DNA of 64,000 nt. Origin: Darksidea phi. Its lineage: Eukaryota; Ascomycota; Dothideomycetes; Pleosporales; Lentitheciaceae. Made by a program: the position numbers and the translations under genes. The stretch is from positions 1 to 64,000 of the forward strand of contig JASJFT010000063.1 of assembly GCA_030770425.1 (NCBI GenBank), read 5' to 3'. Numbering within the stretch: the first letter of the stretch is position 1; each line of letters starts with the position of its first letter. Positions 46,322 through 57,962 of the stretch are shown one piece after another. The notes under the pieces are model-generated. The model worked only from the letters and a program-made list of their open reading frames with translations, was not told where the DNA came from and searched no databases.

Positions 46322-47851
46322 CCATCGTCACTAGACAGGCAATCAAGCAAGCTCACATATTTTATCAGCATTCTCTCGTTACCTCAAGTGATATATATCG
46401 CTAGACGGCGGACTAATCTCTCTTCCATGGACCCTTGCATATTCTATACTAACCATCAAGTCACAACGGGCCCCGTAGGGATCAATTACCCCTCAATGTA
46501 GGTTGACGGGAAATTCGCTGCCGAATCTAGAGGTTGTGCACGCTGCTTTAGAAGGGATATTTCCTTTAATACCAAGAATAGCCTTATTAGCGTAGGGTTC
46601 GTACGTACCCTACTATAATATATCCCGAACACGAGTGTTCTAAACCCCGCTCCTACACTTCCTAAAGAAATAGTAGGCTTCGAGAATAATAATAGTATTT
46701 CTAGTATGCCCCTTTTTTTTTCCTGAGGAAAAGCTGCATTACGCAACTATGCTATTGAAGGGGGGTTTTCTACTCTAATAGTAAATTGTATACATCTGAA
46801 GACCAGTACTGAAATTTCAACCTGTACATGAAAAGAGTGGAACGCTTAACGTCAGCCAACCGTGGAACACTGGGCTATTAATTCTTATTATTGGGTTGGG
46901 ATCTGAAGCGAGGTACCTATTTTTTACCTAGGTCGCCGGTTTGAGAATAGCATATGCTACTTGCGCTATGTTCGATAAAATTTTGGTCATTATTTAGCCT
47001 TGCAAAGTGATTATCCAATCAATAGTAGAAGAGGCAACGCCTTGACCTCAAACCCGCCCTGGATTGCCTGTTTAGAGGTATCTAAACCTTCACCCATCAA
47101 CGTACATATAGTATCACTCCGTAACAACATTGTATAAAATAGTAGTAGAAGTGTGTATCTCAAGTTAGCAGTCTCTTACTAAATAAATCTCTGCCCTTCG
47201 AGACGTTTGCTGTAGAGCACTCTAGTTAGCCTAATACCTTGTGGGAGATAGCAGTGAGTGCGAGACTAACATCTAAGCTAACATCCAAGGTTTATCCGAC
47301 GCGGCTGAGAAATCGCGCAAGTGGCGCTAACAAGTGATGGTATCTCGGCGTTGCTATGGTTCCTTTCTTGTGAACTCTAAATACCTTGCACGCCCTTTAA
47401 CACTCAATGGGCACGAAGGGACTTTCGAGTACTTAAACGATCAAGTGTATCGAGCGGCCTGAGCTCCCGTTTCCTCCACCACACGAGATTGCAACGTCAG
47501 TGCAAGAAACTGCCTTCAAATGTGGGAAGGTAGCGATTGCCAAACTGGGCCGGTCTATTTTCGTAAATTACGGTGACGACGTCCGTGTAATTGGAGATAC
47601 TAAAGGCATTAGGTAATAAATACAGGTATTAGAGCAAGGGCAACTGCGCTTGATGCATAGCGAACGAAACGAAAGATTTCACTATGTTCAAGAATAATCC
47701 TCCCATAAATACAAATTCACAAAAACTACTTGACCCGGTTCCAACCAATCGACCAGCAGAAGATGGACGGCATCGTGTGTGCACCATAGGAGAAGCCTCA
47801 AAGTCAGCTCAACGACTAAGAGTTTTGTCAGGGACTACAGATATACTTCGA
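46322..47851. other. AT-rich gene-free stretch
   Basis: 1.5 kb with visibly higher AT and TpA content than its surroundings (many TATA, TTATTA and ATAATA runs) and no supported gene. A near-perfect palindrome lies at 46592..46613. The composition suits a repeat-induced-point-mutated relic of a mobile element, but no terminal repeats or enzyme remnants can be identified by eye. Confidence 0.5.
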
Positions 47852-50253
47852 TCAACGAGGATCAATAATAGTAGTCAGATCGAATGTACCCTTCGATGAT
47901 TTGTTGGTGCCTTCGACGTTCTCAATCCTGAGATGATACTCCATCAACCCGCCTATGAATTTTATCTCGAAGTCATACTCGATGAAGAAGTAGTACGGGC
48001 TTTGTTCCTCTAGTTCGTCCGAAACCCCATTCGAGACTTTGTGGGGCTCAAGTACGCGCCGGTAGTGGCTTCGACCTCTCCTGCGTGGCTGATCCAAGGG
48101 CTTGTTAGTCCCAAACTTCATTTTCTTCAGTTGGTCTCGGATAGGTGCAATCTGCACTTCAAATTTCGCCATCCCGAGAAAATGGTGGCCTTATGCGAGG
48201 TAAGTGCGTGCTTCTTGGAATCACTTCAATCTGTCGGAAGAACTAACTTTGGTTTTTGAAAGTCTCTATAGGGTGATCTTGGATTGCATCGTGTTCTTCG
48301 AACACGTAGATTGCAATCTCAACATCGGCTACGTCTTGATCGGCCCTCAGCATGCGATAAAGGCGTTTCTTGACTGTTCGCCCCGTTGAAGGTATTACTT
48401 CATTCTGGATTGAGCATTAGCTTATAAAGGGTCATGTGGATAACGCACTGGATTACTTACCGTTCCTAGCAGAATGTCCACGCAGTCACGCACATATTTC
48501 TTGCCGTCAAGGTCATCAGTGAACACAGCTTTTTTGAACTGTGAGGCGGGCCTGTCGTCTTGGAGATGCCGCGTAATGCACACGCAAGAGCGACTGAAGT
48601 GCTCCTGGACAAGATCACCGCCGAGAAAATAACGAATAGCGCCTACAGCCATGGCATTTCCACTGTCAATTTATAAGCATGCAGGAGTACGCGCAAAGTC
48701 AGTAAGCATGACTCACGGGGTGTGCGGAACAATCACTTTGACGGGATTTCCTAGGGCGTGCTGAGCGTTAAACAGCTCGCATTTCTCTTTGATGAAATCT
48801 TTGTACCGTGACGAGCCAGCAAACCCTCCGACAAGGATCAATAGCTGTACCGTCAAGGTCAGCGGCATCCCCGGAGATGACACCCATGCGTCTCTCGAGA
48901 AATACTGACTTTTGGGTAAATAAGCTGGCTGTAGGCTTGTCTTAGTTGTTTCTCAATGAGCGCCCAACATTTCTCTAAGACTGGTAGGAACACGGCCTCG
49001 AGTTGAGACCTACTTTTTGCTCAGTGTGCGTCAAGCTACTGTCAAGGGGGGTTACCTTGTGATCGTAATGTCACTCTTCTTAAAGCCTTTGTTGCTGTCG
49101 TCTTGTAGTCCCGGTATCGTATACCCGGTATACATTGAGTCACCATTCTCTTCCTCCACTGGAAATATTGGATATTCACGTTTTGTTACGGTCTCGAAGT
49201 CAGCCATCACATTGAGCCGTATGATTTCCTCGAGAGGTTTTGAATTCGGTTGCGCCCGCAAGTAGTCTTCGCCCGCTAGTCGCTCTTCGACGTGAGCCCG
49301 GAAACTCCGATTGAGATAACTCGATCCGCAAAGTTGGCCTCAAAAACCACGTCAATGTTTGTAAGTCAGACAAAAGATCGCTAACCATACCTGCACCTTG
49401 TCCTACCTCCTTCACGCGTAGCGGGTTCACACTATCAGTGATATACGTGATCAAATCCTATATTGACAGTTTAGAAGGGTTGATGTGTAATTGAGGCGCA
49501 CAACCCACCACAGTAGCACCTCCTCCGTCGGCAACTATGAAGGCATCGTCCTTCTGTTGGCAGTGTTAGTTAGTAGCAGCAGGGGTCTGTGCGCTTTCGC
49601 AAGGACGGATATACCTTCAAGCTGACGGATTCGTCCTCTCGGAAGACATATGCAGCTGCAGCTTCTGGCTCTTGGCACAGCGACACCTCCTTTCCATGCG
49701 TGAATCCACAACTTTCTTTCGCCCTCTTCATAGCCTCAAAGGTCATAATCCTTCCTCTCTTTGACCACATTGCAGGAACAGTGCAGATAAAGTGCACAGA
49801 GTCTCCACCTTCGTAGCCAAAGTCCTCCAGTGTTTTCTTCGTCTTTTGGAGAAGGCCAGTCAAGTAGTCTGTGACCACTTCATCGATTGTCTTACGGAAA
49901 GGGAGTGCTGCAAGCCTTTTTGTGACGGACTGACTTTCGATGCTGTCATGAAGGCCAGCCTTGAACAACTCTACCAGGTGAATCGGCCGGCCTGGGTCGT
50001 ATATGTCTCTCTTGCGGAGAGCGGATATGGCGTCCCAACCCCATTGTAGACTTCTTCCTTCTTCCTCATAGAGAATTATTGTGGGGAATTCGCAAACCTC
50101 ATTCTCGGACGTGCTGCGTGCAGACCTTGAGCCACGCACGGGATAAATTCTTTGCAGCACACATCCTTGCGCCGAACCCGACACTTGACATACTGCGGTA
50201 GACGAGTACGTTGATCCGAAGTCGACGCCAACTTTCCAGCTTCGATATTCCAT
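47852..50253 (-). CDS. Hsp70-like (HSPA12-type) ATPase-domain protein
   Basis: Nine exons: 50253..49615, 49553..49509, 49457..49391, 49338..49056, 49009..48910, 48844..48717, 48662..48461, 48404..48248 and 48189..47852. All eight introns are 46-65 bp and all phases agree, giving 652 residues. Actin-fold ATPase motifs: phosphate 1 VGVDFGSTYSSTAV (residues 8-21), phosphate 2 FIVADGGGATVDLITY and adenosine motif LILVGGFAGSSRYK. The usual Hsp70 phosphate-2 sequence is D-x-GGGT-x-D, so the Ala here is a variant. There is no EEVD tail and no canonical peptide-binding domain; the C terminus forms a beta-rich segment. This matches the divergent stand-alone Hsp70-like proteins expanded in fungi. Function unknown; it is head to head with the PHD-finger gene. 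Confidence 0.9.
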
Positions 50254-50769
50254 TCTTGTACCTGGTGAAAGTTGTAATGCGTGGGGATGAGAGGAGTCGC
50301 CAGAGGTAAAGAGACGGGTACTATGAGAATGACTCGAGGGGCAGTGTTGATGGAAAGTCTCTTATGACTCGCCTGTTCAAAGGCAATCGGGCCACCGTAT
50401 GAGAAAGTGATACCTTTCCGCCAATCTTTCCGTTCATATGGGGTAGGGGCCAAGGGATAGGTTTCACAATAAGGTGGTGGCTGGTTGCTGGCTTGTGACC
50501 ACGGGCGCGCATTGGCTCATCGGAGGTCGGCAGGCTGAGTCCCGGCTCAACCAGTTCGCGTGGCTGCATACTGGAGTTTATCGACTGGTCCTGGTGTGCT
50601 TTTAAAACAGATGCGGCGTTATTGAAAGCATTGGTCGCTCACCGCTGGTTAGGCAGCATTCGAGGTCGCTGGTTCTCCATGTTTTGACTCACGAACCCCC
50701 CTCCTCGACAGGTTGCACACTTTCCAAAAAAAAAATCGTTCAAGCAATACACTAAGCGCCATCCAAACT
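50254..50769. promoter_or_regulatory. shared divergent promoter, Hsp70-like / PHD gene
   Basis: 516 bp separate the two divergent ATGs. An A9 tract lies at about 50727. Such a short head-to-head interval suggests shared control, but no specific operator is recognisable. Confidence 0.45.
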
Positions 50770-52537
50770 ATGCTGCAAGAGCCATCTTTACCCAAAGAAC
50801 AAAAACCGCGTAGATGGACAGAGGACGAGGTGCTTACACTCTTGTGTTCATTGAATAGCCAAATTGTGCAAATTCGGGAAGAATGGTACGAAGACAAAAA
50901 TGAAGGGGTACGACTAGCATCAGTTATACTCAGCAAGGCCGTCGGCAACGACTGCAGCCCAATGCGTGCCATGGCGAAGATTGAACATCTTTGGAGGGAG
51001 TGCGGGCTGTCGACCGCATATCGATCAAATTCGATAAACCCAATGTATTGTTTCGGCGCTTGGTCGAGGACTCTTCCACACCTAGATGCCCTCTATCCTG
51101 GAATGTTAGAGAAGATAGCTCTAGCTTCAAGAATGGAGCAAAGGTCAGCATACTAAATATGTGTATCTCGGTACCGCCTACCTGGATGCGTTGGCTGATC
51201 CTATGAATAGTGCAATGACCAAACCAGACAATCGACCACCTCGAGTGAAAACTCTTCGCCGCCGAGAAAAGGATGAGATGACCGACCCAATTGAGTGTAT
51301 CTGTGGCTTTGCGCACTACGCATCGTCCTGTGTTCATTGTGCGATTTGTCCAACATGGCAACACATCTGGTGTTACTACGGGGAAGACGATGAGGATGCT
51401 GCGCCGTACGATCATACTTGCCGCAGGTGTACAGCTTATGATGAGGACGGCCACTTGACCAAAGAATTTGGACGACTGGACCTCGAATACCAGGAAGGCG
51501 TAGCCGACGTCACAGGGGAACACACAGCGCGCTCAGAAGACGTCGTAAATTCTCACTCATCGACCAGCTTCGGGCGTAACGGTGAATCTCTTCACTTTGG
51601 ACTTTGCGACAGGGAAGTAGAGTCAACCGTGCGATTTGTCACTTCAATGGTTCGGTCCGTTGCGCACTCGGTTGATACAGAGGATTTCGAATTTTACAAG
51701 CCATCTGCAGCGGAAGCCAGTGACCATAGCGATCTTCATGAAATCCTTCGTCGAGGTGGGCACATATCACCGCCCCACGGCTCGGACTTCTCCTCCCTTG
51801 ACCAATTTTTGCTCACAAGAGTAGCACTGAGCTCAGCAATTTGGAACTGGACATTTGATGAATCGAGAATGCCGAGGCTGGCACAAGAGGCGGAAGGAAA
51901 TTCTAAGGCTTTGCTCGAAGCGTATCAGAGCATTTTGCAGTCTCACGGTGAGTTTGTACAATCACCTTGACATGCAACCTGCGACTTAGACCTTTTGACA
52001 GATAGTAAATTACTGCGATATGTCCATCGAAAAGCGTGGACAACGTTGCTCAAAGATCGGCCGGACATTCTTGAGCCGTCGATCAAAAAGAGAGCCGAAG
52101 AGCTCGCTCGACGCCTTCTGTGCATGTTATCCTCGCTAGTCAAGCGCAGCAAAAACTCGGATGATACTCGACCATTACGGACAGCCGATGATTGGATAAA
52201 GTACACGAAGAACGGCCTCTCACGTCTCAATGTTCTTTCTGAGCTCTTTGTGAGGTGCATCAAGCTCAAATACACGTTACCGCTCTCAGAATACTCTTAC
52301 GAATTATATTTTCCAGCCTCTACAGAGAGCCGCTTCATGTCAACTGATCCGGACGACCAAGATCGTCAGATCAAGTTTTGCTTCGCACCAGCGATCCTCG
52401 AATATGAACCGGAAACTTTCGAGATGGCTGACCCCGATGGATGTGCCCTATTCGGCGAGAAGAACTTCGTCCATGCGACCAGTGAGCAAAGAGAGGAGGG
52501 CAGGATCGTGTGCTTAGCTATAGGCATATTTCGTTAA
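50770..52537 (+). CDS. PHD-finger-like protein of unknown function
   Basis: Three exons, 50770..51143, 51211..51947 and 52002..52537, with introns of 67 and 54 bp in phase; 548 residues. The ATG at 50770 is the first in frame (upstream there is only TTG). The N-terminal segment (RRWTEDEVLTLLCSLNSQIV) resembles a SANT/Myb-like or small helical DNA-binding unit. A Cys/His cluster beginning CICGFAHYASSCVHCAICP and continuing QHIWC and HTCRRC fits a C4HC3 PHD zinc finger at about residues 165-210. An acidic Ser-rich middle follows, then a helical C-terminal region. PHD fingers read histone tails, so a chromatin-linked role is plausible. Exact function unknown. Confidence 0.8.
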
Positions 52538-53696
52538 GTGAGACAATTACGTGGTCTGTTTAAAAGATCCATTCCATAGATCTCGTATTACAGCTGTGGA
52601 AGAGGGTGCAAATTGCTAAGGAATACCGGTAGCTTCATGGGCAATGTCAGATTTCATCTTGTTTGCAGCCTGTGTGACGGACTGTTATCCAAAATCAAAG
52701 GTAGTGAATAAGGTTGTAGGTCAGGCGTAAGCGTTGATGAATCCTAGAATATACTATTATGAAGCGTTTCTCGGATTTCCCGTCAACAAGTTTATATATG
52801 AAAAATGCCCAAAACGTATAGAGGGTGAGATGTGCGAAATCCCTCCCCGCAGCAGCGCCGACCTTCAATAAAACCACACCACAGAATCCAATATAATATA
52901 CGCGACATGTGCAATAACGCTTCCCCTTTCTCGAATCTCAGCACCGAATTCTCATATTCATGTACCTAGAACCGATCCCCAAGCCGACTGCGGTAACAAT
53001 GTCTGCAGCCTACGGACTCTGTATTCAACCATGATGTGTGGATCGGCATTGTTGAAAGCCACTCGCAGCACATACACTTTTCCATTTTCCTCATAAAACA
53101 CCGATAATGACAAATTATACCCATGTGAAGTAACCCTATGTTCACATCCACTTATGTGACCCGATCCAACCCCTTACAAAAGACGTACAAAGGAGGGGTA
53201 TAAAACCGTAAATAATAATAGGTCCATAGAAGTTTCCCCACACACACAAAAAAAAAGAATACCAGACCGAAAAACGCCCCAAGTGCTTATCCGCAAAGAC
53301 ATAGTAGCCCAATTTCGGGAATGTGATAGATGGACTTTTCCGATATCCGTGATGAATGCATGGACGTGTGAATGGGGGCCTTTCTGGATTTTTGTACGGT
53401 CCGGTGTGCGCCATGGTGAGATGCATTTTTGGTTTCGTTAGAGCGCCGTTGTGATGCAAAAGTTTTACTCCCGCTTTGTAAATGGATGTGGTAATGAGAG
53501 GCGTGTGGGAGGGGTGATGTTCAGGGAGTGCCGGTAGACACTGGGGGTGATGGGTATGCTAGTGACGCCCGTTCGGTGCGGATGTGGTCCAAACTTTGTT
53601 GTGGGGAGATGGCTAGCGATTTCGAGGACAAAATGGCGGGTGAAGGGGAGCGAGTTCGTAGTAGGATATCGTCTTGAGGCGCGTTAAATGCACTGA
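52538..53696. other. convergent 3' intergenic region
   Basis: 1.15 kb between converging gene ends; no coding frame is supported. Confidence 0.5.
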
Positions 53697-55403
53697 TTAT
53701 GTCCCGAATTGCATGAACATGTATTTCCTTTGCCTCTCCCTCTCTTGCTCCATCTCGCTCTCACTTCCGCGTCTCGTTATTTTGGGCTGGTACGCCCGGG
53801 GTGTCGTGTGCTCTCCGACACCGCCCTTATTTCCTCGAGTATGAGAGATAGGACCGAAGTTCGGTGATAAGGCGGTTGGCGACAGGACCGAGTCCGTCAA
53901 CGAGGATACGAAGGTTGGTGATATAGACATTGTCATTGCTTGAGTGGAGTCTGGCGTGGATGGTTTGAAGTTTGGTGATACTGCTACTGTTGTTGTTGTT
54001 GGACGCGTTGTGGCGAAGATGGCGGGGAAGTCCGGTGAGGAAGATAGAGGTAGTGCTGGTAATATGCCTTGGGCATCAGTCTCAAGGGCCTCTGGCCAGA
54101 TAGCATCGGCACCCTCTTCGACCAGATCATAGTCGCCGAAGACAGGCTCATCTGGATCCAGCATGCTGAAATCGGAATAAACAGCCTGTGGTGGGGTCTT
54201 GGATGCCTCATTGTTGCACATTCTCACCGTTGGTGGGTGCGTGGCTGTAGCTACTGCAAAGGGGAAAGGGGTGTCATCTTGTGCATCTTCCTCGCCGTGG
54301 TTAGTGCTGAACTCTTCGTTCAGATGGGCATATGGATCAGGAAGGTCATCTTCCGTATCGAAAGCATCGTAATTAGAGAGGCCAAGCGGCGAGGGTGGTA
54401 AGGGAAGGTATGACCTTCGCGGTGACTTGGAACGCGATGGTGGTGAGTAAGAATAGGCGTCGTTCGGTGAACGGTATTCTGAGGGACTGTCTGCGTCAAG
54501 GGCACGGAGAGGGGGTGACGGAGAGCCGGATGGTGAGCGGGAGGAAGAGGATGATGATCTCTCGTAGCGATCTTTGAGCCTGCACGCTGCGGATGGGGGG
54601 CTCAGTGTTTCTCTGTGCAACCCTGGCCGAGTATACGTGTCGGCACTGCCATACGTAAACGTTAGCTTCGCCAGTCGGAGCTCCTCTTGCTCTCTTTCCT
54701 GCTCCACTAGCACTCGGCCCAAACCCCCCTTTGCATACATGGCTTGTCGTCTGATCCTGTTCAATATGGCAGCCTTGCGTAGTAAGTTCCGTCCCAGCGC
54801 CTTCTGCTTCGCCCATACCGCAATCTTTGAGTTTCCTCGGTCTACAATGTTGGTGGCTGGATGGGAAAACTGGGGGGAAAGTCGAGATGTGATCAAAAAG
54901 AGCCGTAGCCTCCTCTTCTTCTTGTATATACAGGAATGTTCACCATCGATATCTGCAACCGCTCGGCACCGTTTCTTCAGCCGTGGAGGGGGAGGCCGTT
55001 GTGGGAATGTGAGAGCCATTTCAGGCTGAGGCGATATCCGGAAGGTGAATCTCGTCTCTTCCGTATTATGCGACGCTATAGTGAACTTGGTATATTCTGT
55101 CGATATAGGCGTCGTATTCGAGAAAGGCAATAGCATCATCCTCCGTGGAGCCACGCCCTTCGTCGTCTGATTGGGGAAACAACCGCAGAAGCGCGACTCG
55201 ACATACTCGCTCGGCGTCGACGTGGTAATGCCACACGAGTGCTCGGGAGTCAAAGGAGGAGACAGCACGCCAAGCGAGGGTTGGGTTACGGAGCCGGACG
55301 ATTCAAGCTGCGGCTGCGGCGGGAAAGTTAGGCAATGGGGTGCCACGGTAGTGCGTGAATCACAATCTAGGAGCAGGCTACACGACTGCCGAAAAGGAAG
55401 CAT
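53697..55403 (-). CDS. conserved fungal protein of unknown function
   Basis: A single exon of 568 residues; the first in-frame ATG is 55403 (MLPFRQSC). The upstream residues derive from a TTG. A core at about residues 155-230 is rich in basic residues and looks conserved: RPPPPRLKKRCRAVADIDGE, then RRLRLFLITSRLSPQFSHP, ATNIVDRGNSKIAVWAKQKA and LGRNLLRKAAILNRIRR. I recall this core from hypothetical proteins across filamentous ascomycetes, with no assigned activity. The rest is low-complexity Ser/Pro/Thr-rich and acidic (many SP sites, an S7 run). The basic clusters could be nuclear localisation signals. A second possible start is the MMLLPF methionines or MALTFP just before the core. Confidence 0.78.
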   Translation of the reverse strand: MLPFRQSCSLLLDCDSRTTVAPHCLTFPPQPQLESSGSVTQPSLGVLSPPLTPEHSCGITTSTPSEYVESRFCGCFPNQTTKGVAPRRMMLLPFSNTTPISTEYTKFTIASHNTEETRFTFRISPQPEMALTFPQRPPPPRLKKRCRAVADIDGEHSCIYKKKRRLRLFLITSRLSPQFSHPATNIVDRGNSKIAVWAKQKALGRNLLRKAAILNRIRRQAMYAKGGLGRVLVEQEREQEELRLAKLTFTYGSADTYTRPGLHRETLSPPSAACRLKDRYERSSSSSSRSPSGSPSPPLRALDADSPSEYRSPNDAYSYSPPSRSKSPRRSYLPLPPSPLGLSNYDAFDTEDDLPDPYAHLNEEFSTNHGEEDAQDDTPFPFAVATATHPPTVRMCNNEASKTPPQAVYSDFSMLDPDEPVFGDYDLVEEGADAIWPEALETDAQGILPALPLSSSPDFPAIFATTRPTTTTVAVSPNFKPSTPDSTQAMTMSISPTFVSSLTDSVLSPTALSPNFGPISHTRGNKGGVGEHTTPRAYQPKITRRGSESEMEQERERQRKYMFMQFGT

Positions 55404-57962
55404 GTACAAGATGCAAAGCCAGGCCTGTCATCACGAGACGACGTCTCTGAGCCCGATCCCGGCCTCCTAAATGCCGGACACTGGGCGGACAGTGGGTTTT
55501 GAAAAGATGGGCCGAGGAGCTTGTTCATGTGAGCCGTTGGGAGCAAAGAGGCTGCGAGGCGTGCAAGAAGGGTGGTGTAGAAGACACGAAGGTGATTGAG
55601 GTGCGTAATAATATCTCGCATCAGAGCAGTCTGATGACCCGAGGGGATGGGCTGTGCGGAGAACAACCTGGTCAGCCCCAGATGCAAGCCTGCTCACCAT
55701 CCGCTCTGTGCGTTGGTGCCCTTTGCTGCCCCAAGCCTCCCGTTAATTGGAGGACATTTGAAGGCGCATGTTCCCCAGTCGGCACGCATGCCAAATCGTG
55801 AGGCTTCAGAGCACGACATGAGGCGAGACGCTACCACTGACGTCGAGGTCGAAATGTGCACGCGACCTGGTTACGTTAGGGTAGCAGGGGGTTAGAAAAG
55901 GAGCGCTCGAGACGGCGCGGAGAATATCTCCAATACGTCCACGATGAGGCTGCTAGGGCCCGGGGTCCATCACCAGGTGATACGGATACGGTAACCGGTC
56001 GCGACTCGAAGTGATGATCGACGAAGAGATTCAAACCCTTCTCCAGCGATATCACCCACAATCCCCTCGCCAGACATATGCCGGGTTTCCGACGACCATC
56101 AGCCCTACGCGTTGCGGCGGTTCCGCCCATGCGAGAGGTGCTTTCTTTTCGCTGCTTGTGAGCAGCAAAAGTTTCACCAGGCACTTTGCAACACAGAAGA
56201 CCCAGTTTTGATCACCCCGACCCTGAGTCTGGATGCCGCGGTAAACAGGGACGCAACGGGAGCAGGGGTTCGCGAAAGTGATCGGCTTGCTGGATGCCTT
56301 CTGGAGCTGTTCCCGTGCATGTGAGCGAGACCTCGAGACTAAAGAAGTTCTTTCTTTCCCAATCCCTTTGTAAAACGATGGAGCTTCACGTTCCTGGGGA
56401 GGATCGTGCCCAATGCAATGTTGCGGGCGGACTTCTCCAACTCCTCCGGGGGATTAGCACCAAAGCACAACTCCCCGTCACATCGCGTTTGCCTTCTGAA
56501 GCTCGACAGGGAGCCAGACCAGGCTGAAGGCTCTCGATGCATGCCAACCCTCATACAATGAGACATTAAAAATTTTCACCTCGCCTCCTCCATCGGGTTA
56601 CGAACGAGAAGACGCGCAACGCCCAGTTCTGCGCTGGCAGTGGCAGCCCATCACCAGGATGCCCCCCCTCACACTGTAGCCCAACCTCGTCTGGCTACCA
56701 TTCAGACGTGACAGATGTCGGTTCCACGCCCGCAGTGACTTGCATACGACTTTGCGGAGGAGGCGGCTCTTCTACTCCACCAACCACTGCGGATCCGCCC
56801 TCGGTCAATCACTCCGCTTGCAAGTGCAATTCTTTTACGTATCCTGTGCTTCGCTGTACACGTATGCACCCTACCACTGGTCCAGACCGGTCACGAGACT
56901 CTCCAGCTCACATCGCATGTCGGTGTCTTCCATCAGCTTCCTGGGAGTGTTTGCTCGGCATATTTCAAAAGGCACACACACGACTAGGCTTCACTCGAAC
57001 TAATTCGCATTGAAAACGTCCATGTGCCGAGGCGTGGTCGCTAGCGATGCGGCTGCTTTTTTCGCGACCGCTTGTTTCTTTTCGACGTATCATAACCGTC
57101 CAGCATGTCACTGTACCCTGCTCTGTTTCCGCCTCCATCGTACGACATTTCCACTCCCTTTCCTGCGTCTTCTATTCTCATTTGCCTCCTGGTTGCAACG
57201 GATGGTAGGGTCGATAGCCGATACTGGAATATTCCATTTCCCATTCCAATATTTCTATTTTATTTTTACCCCTTTTCTTTTCAGCCCAGCAACAAGCCCA
57301 TTTCCATGCTCTAGGGCTCTAACCTGTTTCCGAAGTTGCCGCTCGCCGTCATCTCGCTTCCTGCGTCCATATGCACATTCAAGAAGTTCTGCACGCCACG
57401 TCTGCATACATGGTCTTGTTATTCACCTATGCTTTACAGGTGGATAAATCGCATTCAAACTCTATTTCCACTACCCCAGCCGCCGTGGTTGGCTCGACTT
57501 ATATTGTCACCACGTATACACATGCACATAAATGGCGTGCTTTGGCGGATTTGCATGTTTACCGTTGACCATCAAGCGTACCGGACAAACGGAATGGGAA
57601 TAAGCGTTGTGATGGATAGGAGGCTCTGCAGCGGAAGCCAGCGGATGCTTCCGCTGTACATACTGCATACTAGATGTAAAGCGATCCTATGAAGGCGTTT
57701 CGATATGATGTTATTAACATGTAGACATCTCCGTCGAGCGCCAACACTACCTATTCTTACGACTAACGCATGAAAGCCGAAAGCCTTCTGTCAAGCGTGA
57801 ATCGGGACCTTGAATTCTACCCAAACCCAAAAGAAGCACAACAGAGAACCTGATCCACCCAGTTCCGGCCCGCTATGCAAGTAAATTGAGGAATTTGAGG
57901 AAACATATATTACAGGTCTATATTTCGAGACAGCGCAATCAGACAGTAACGGTTGCGCAGTG
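55404..57962. other. long upstream/intergenic region
   Basis: 2.56 kb separating the unknown protein gene from OAC1. Several short pyrimidine-rich plus-strand frames occur (for example from 57105), with no family match. A long region upstream of a putative regulator could hold a long 5' UTR with uORFs; nothing more can be supported. Confidence 0.4.

Noticed and set aside
57041..57692. Pyrimidine-rich small frames as a secreted-peptide gene
   Set aside because: Composition is driven by CT tracts, there is no signal-peptide cleavage pattern that I trust, and no intron logic joins them.
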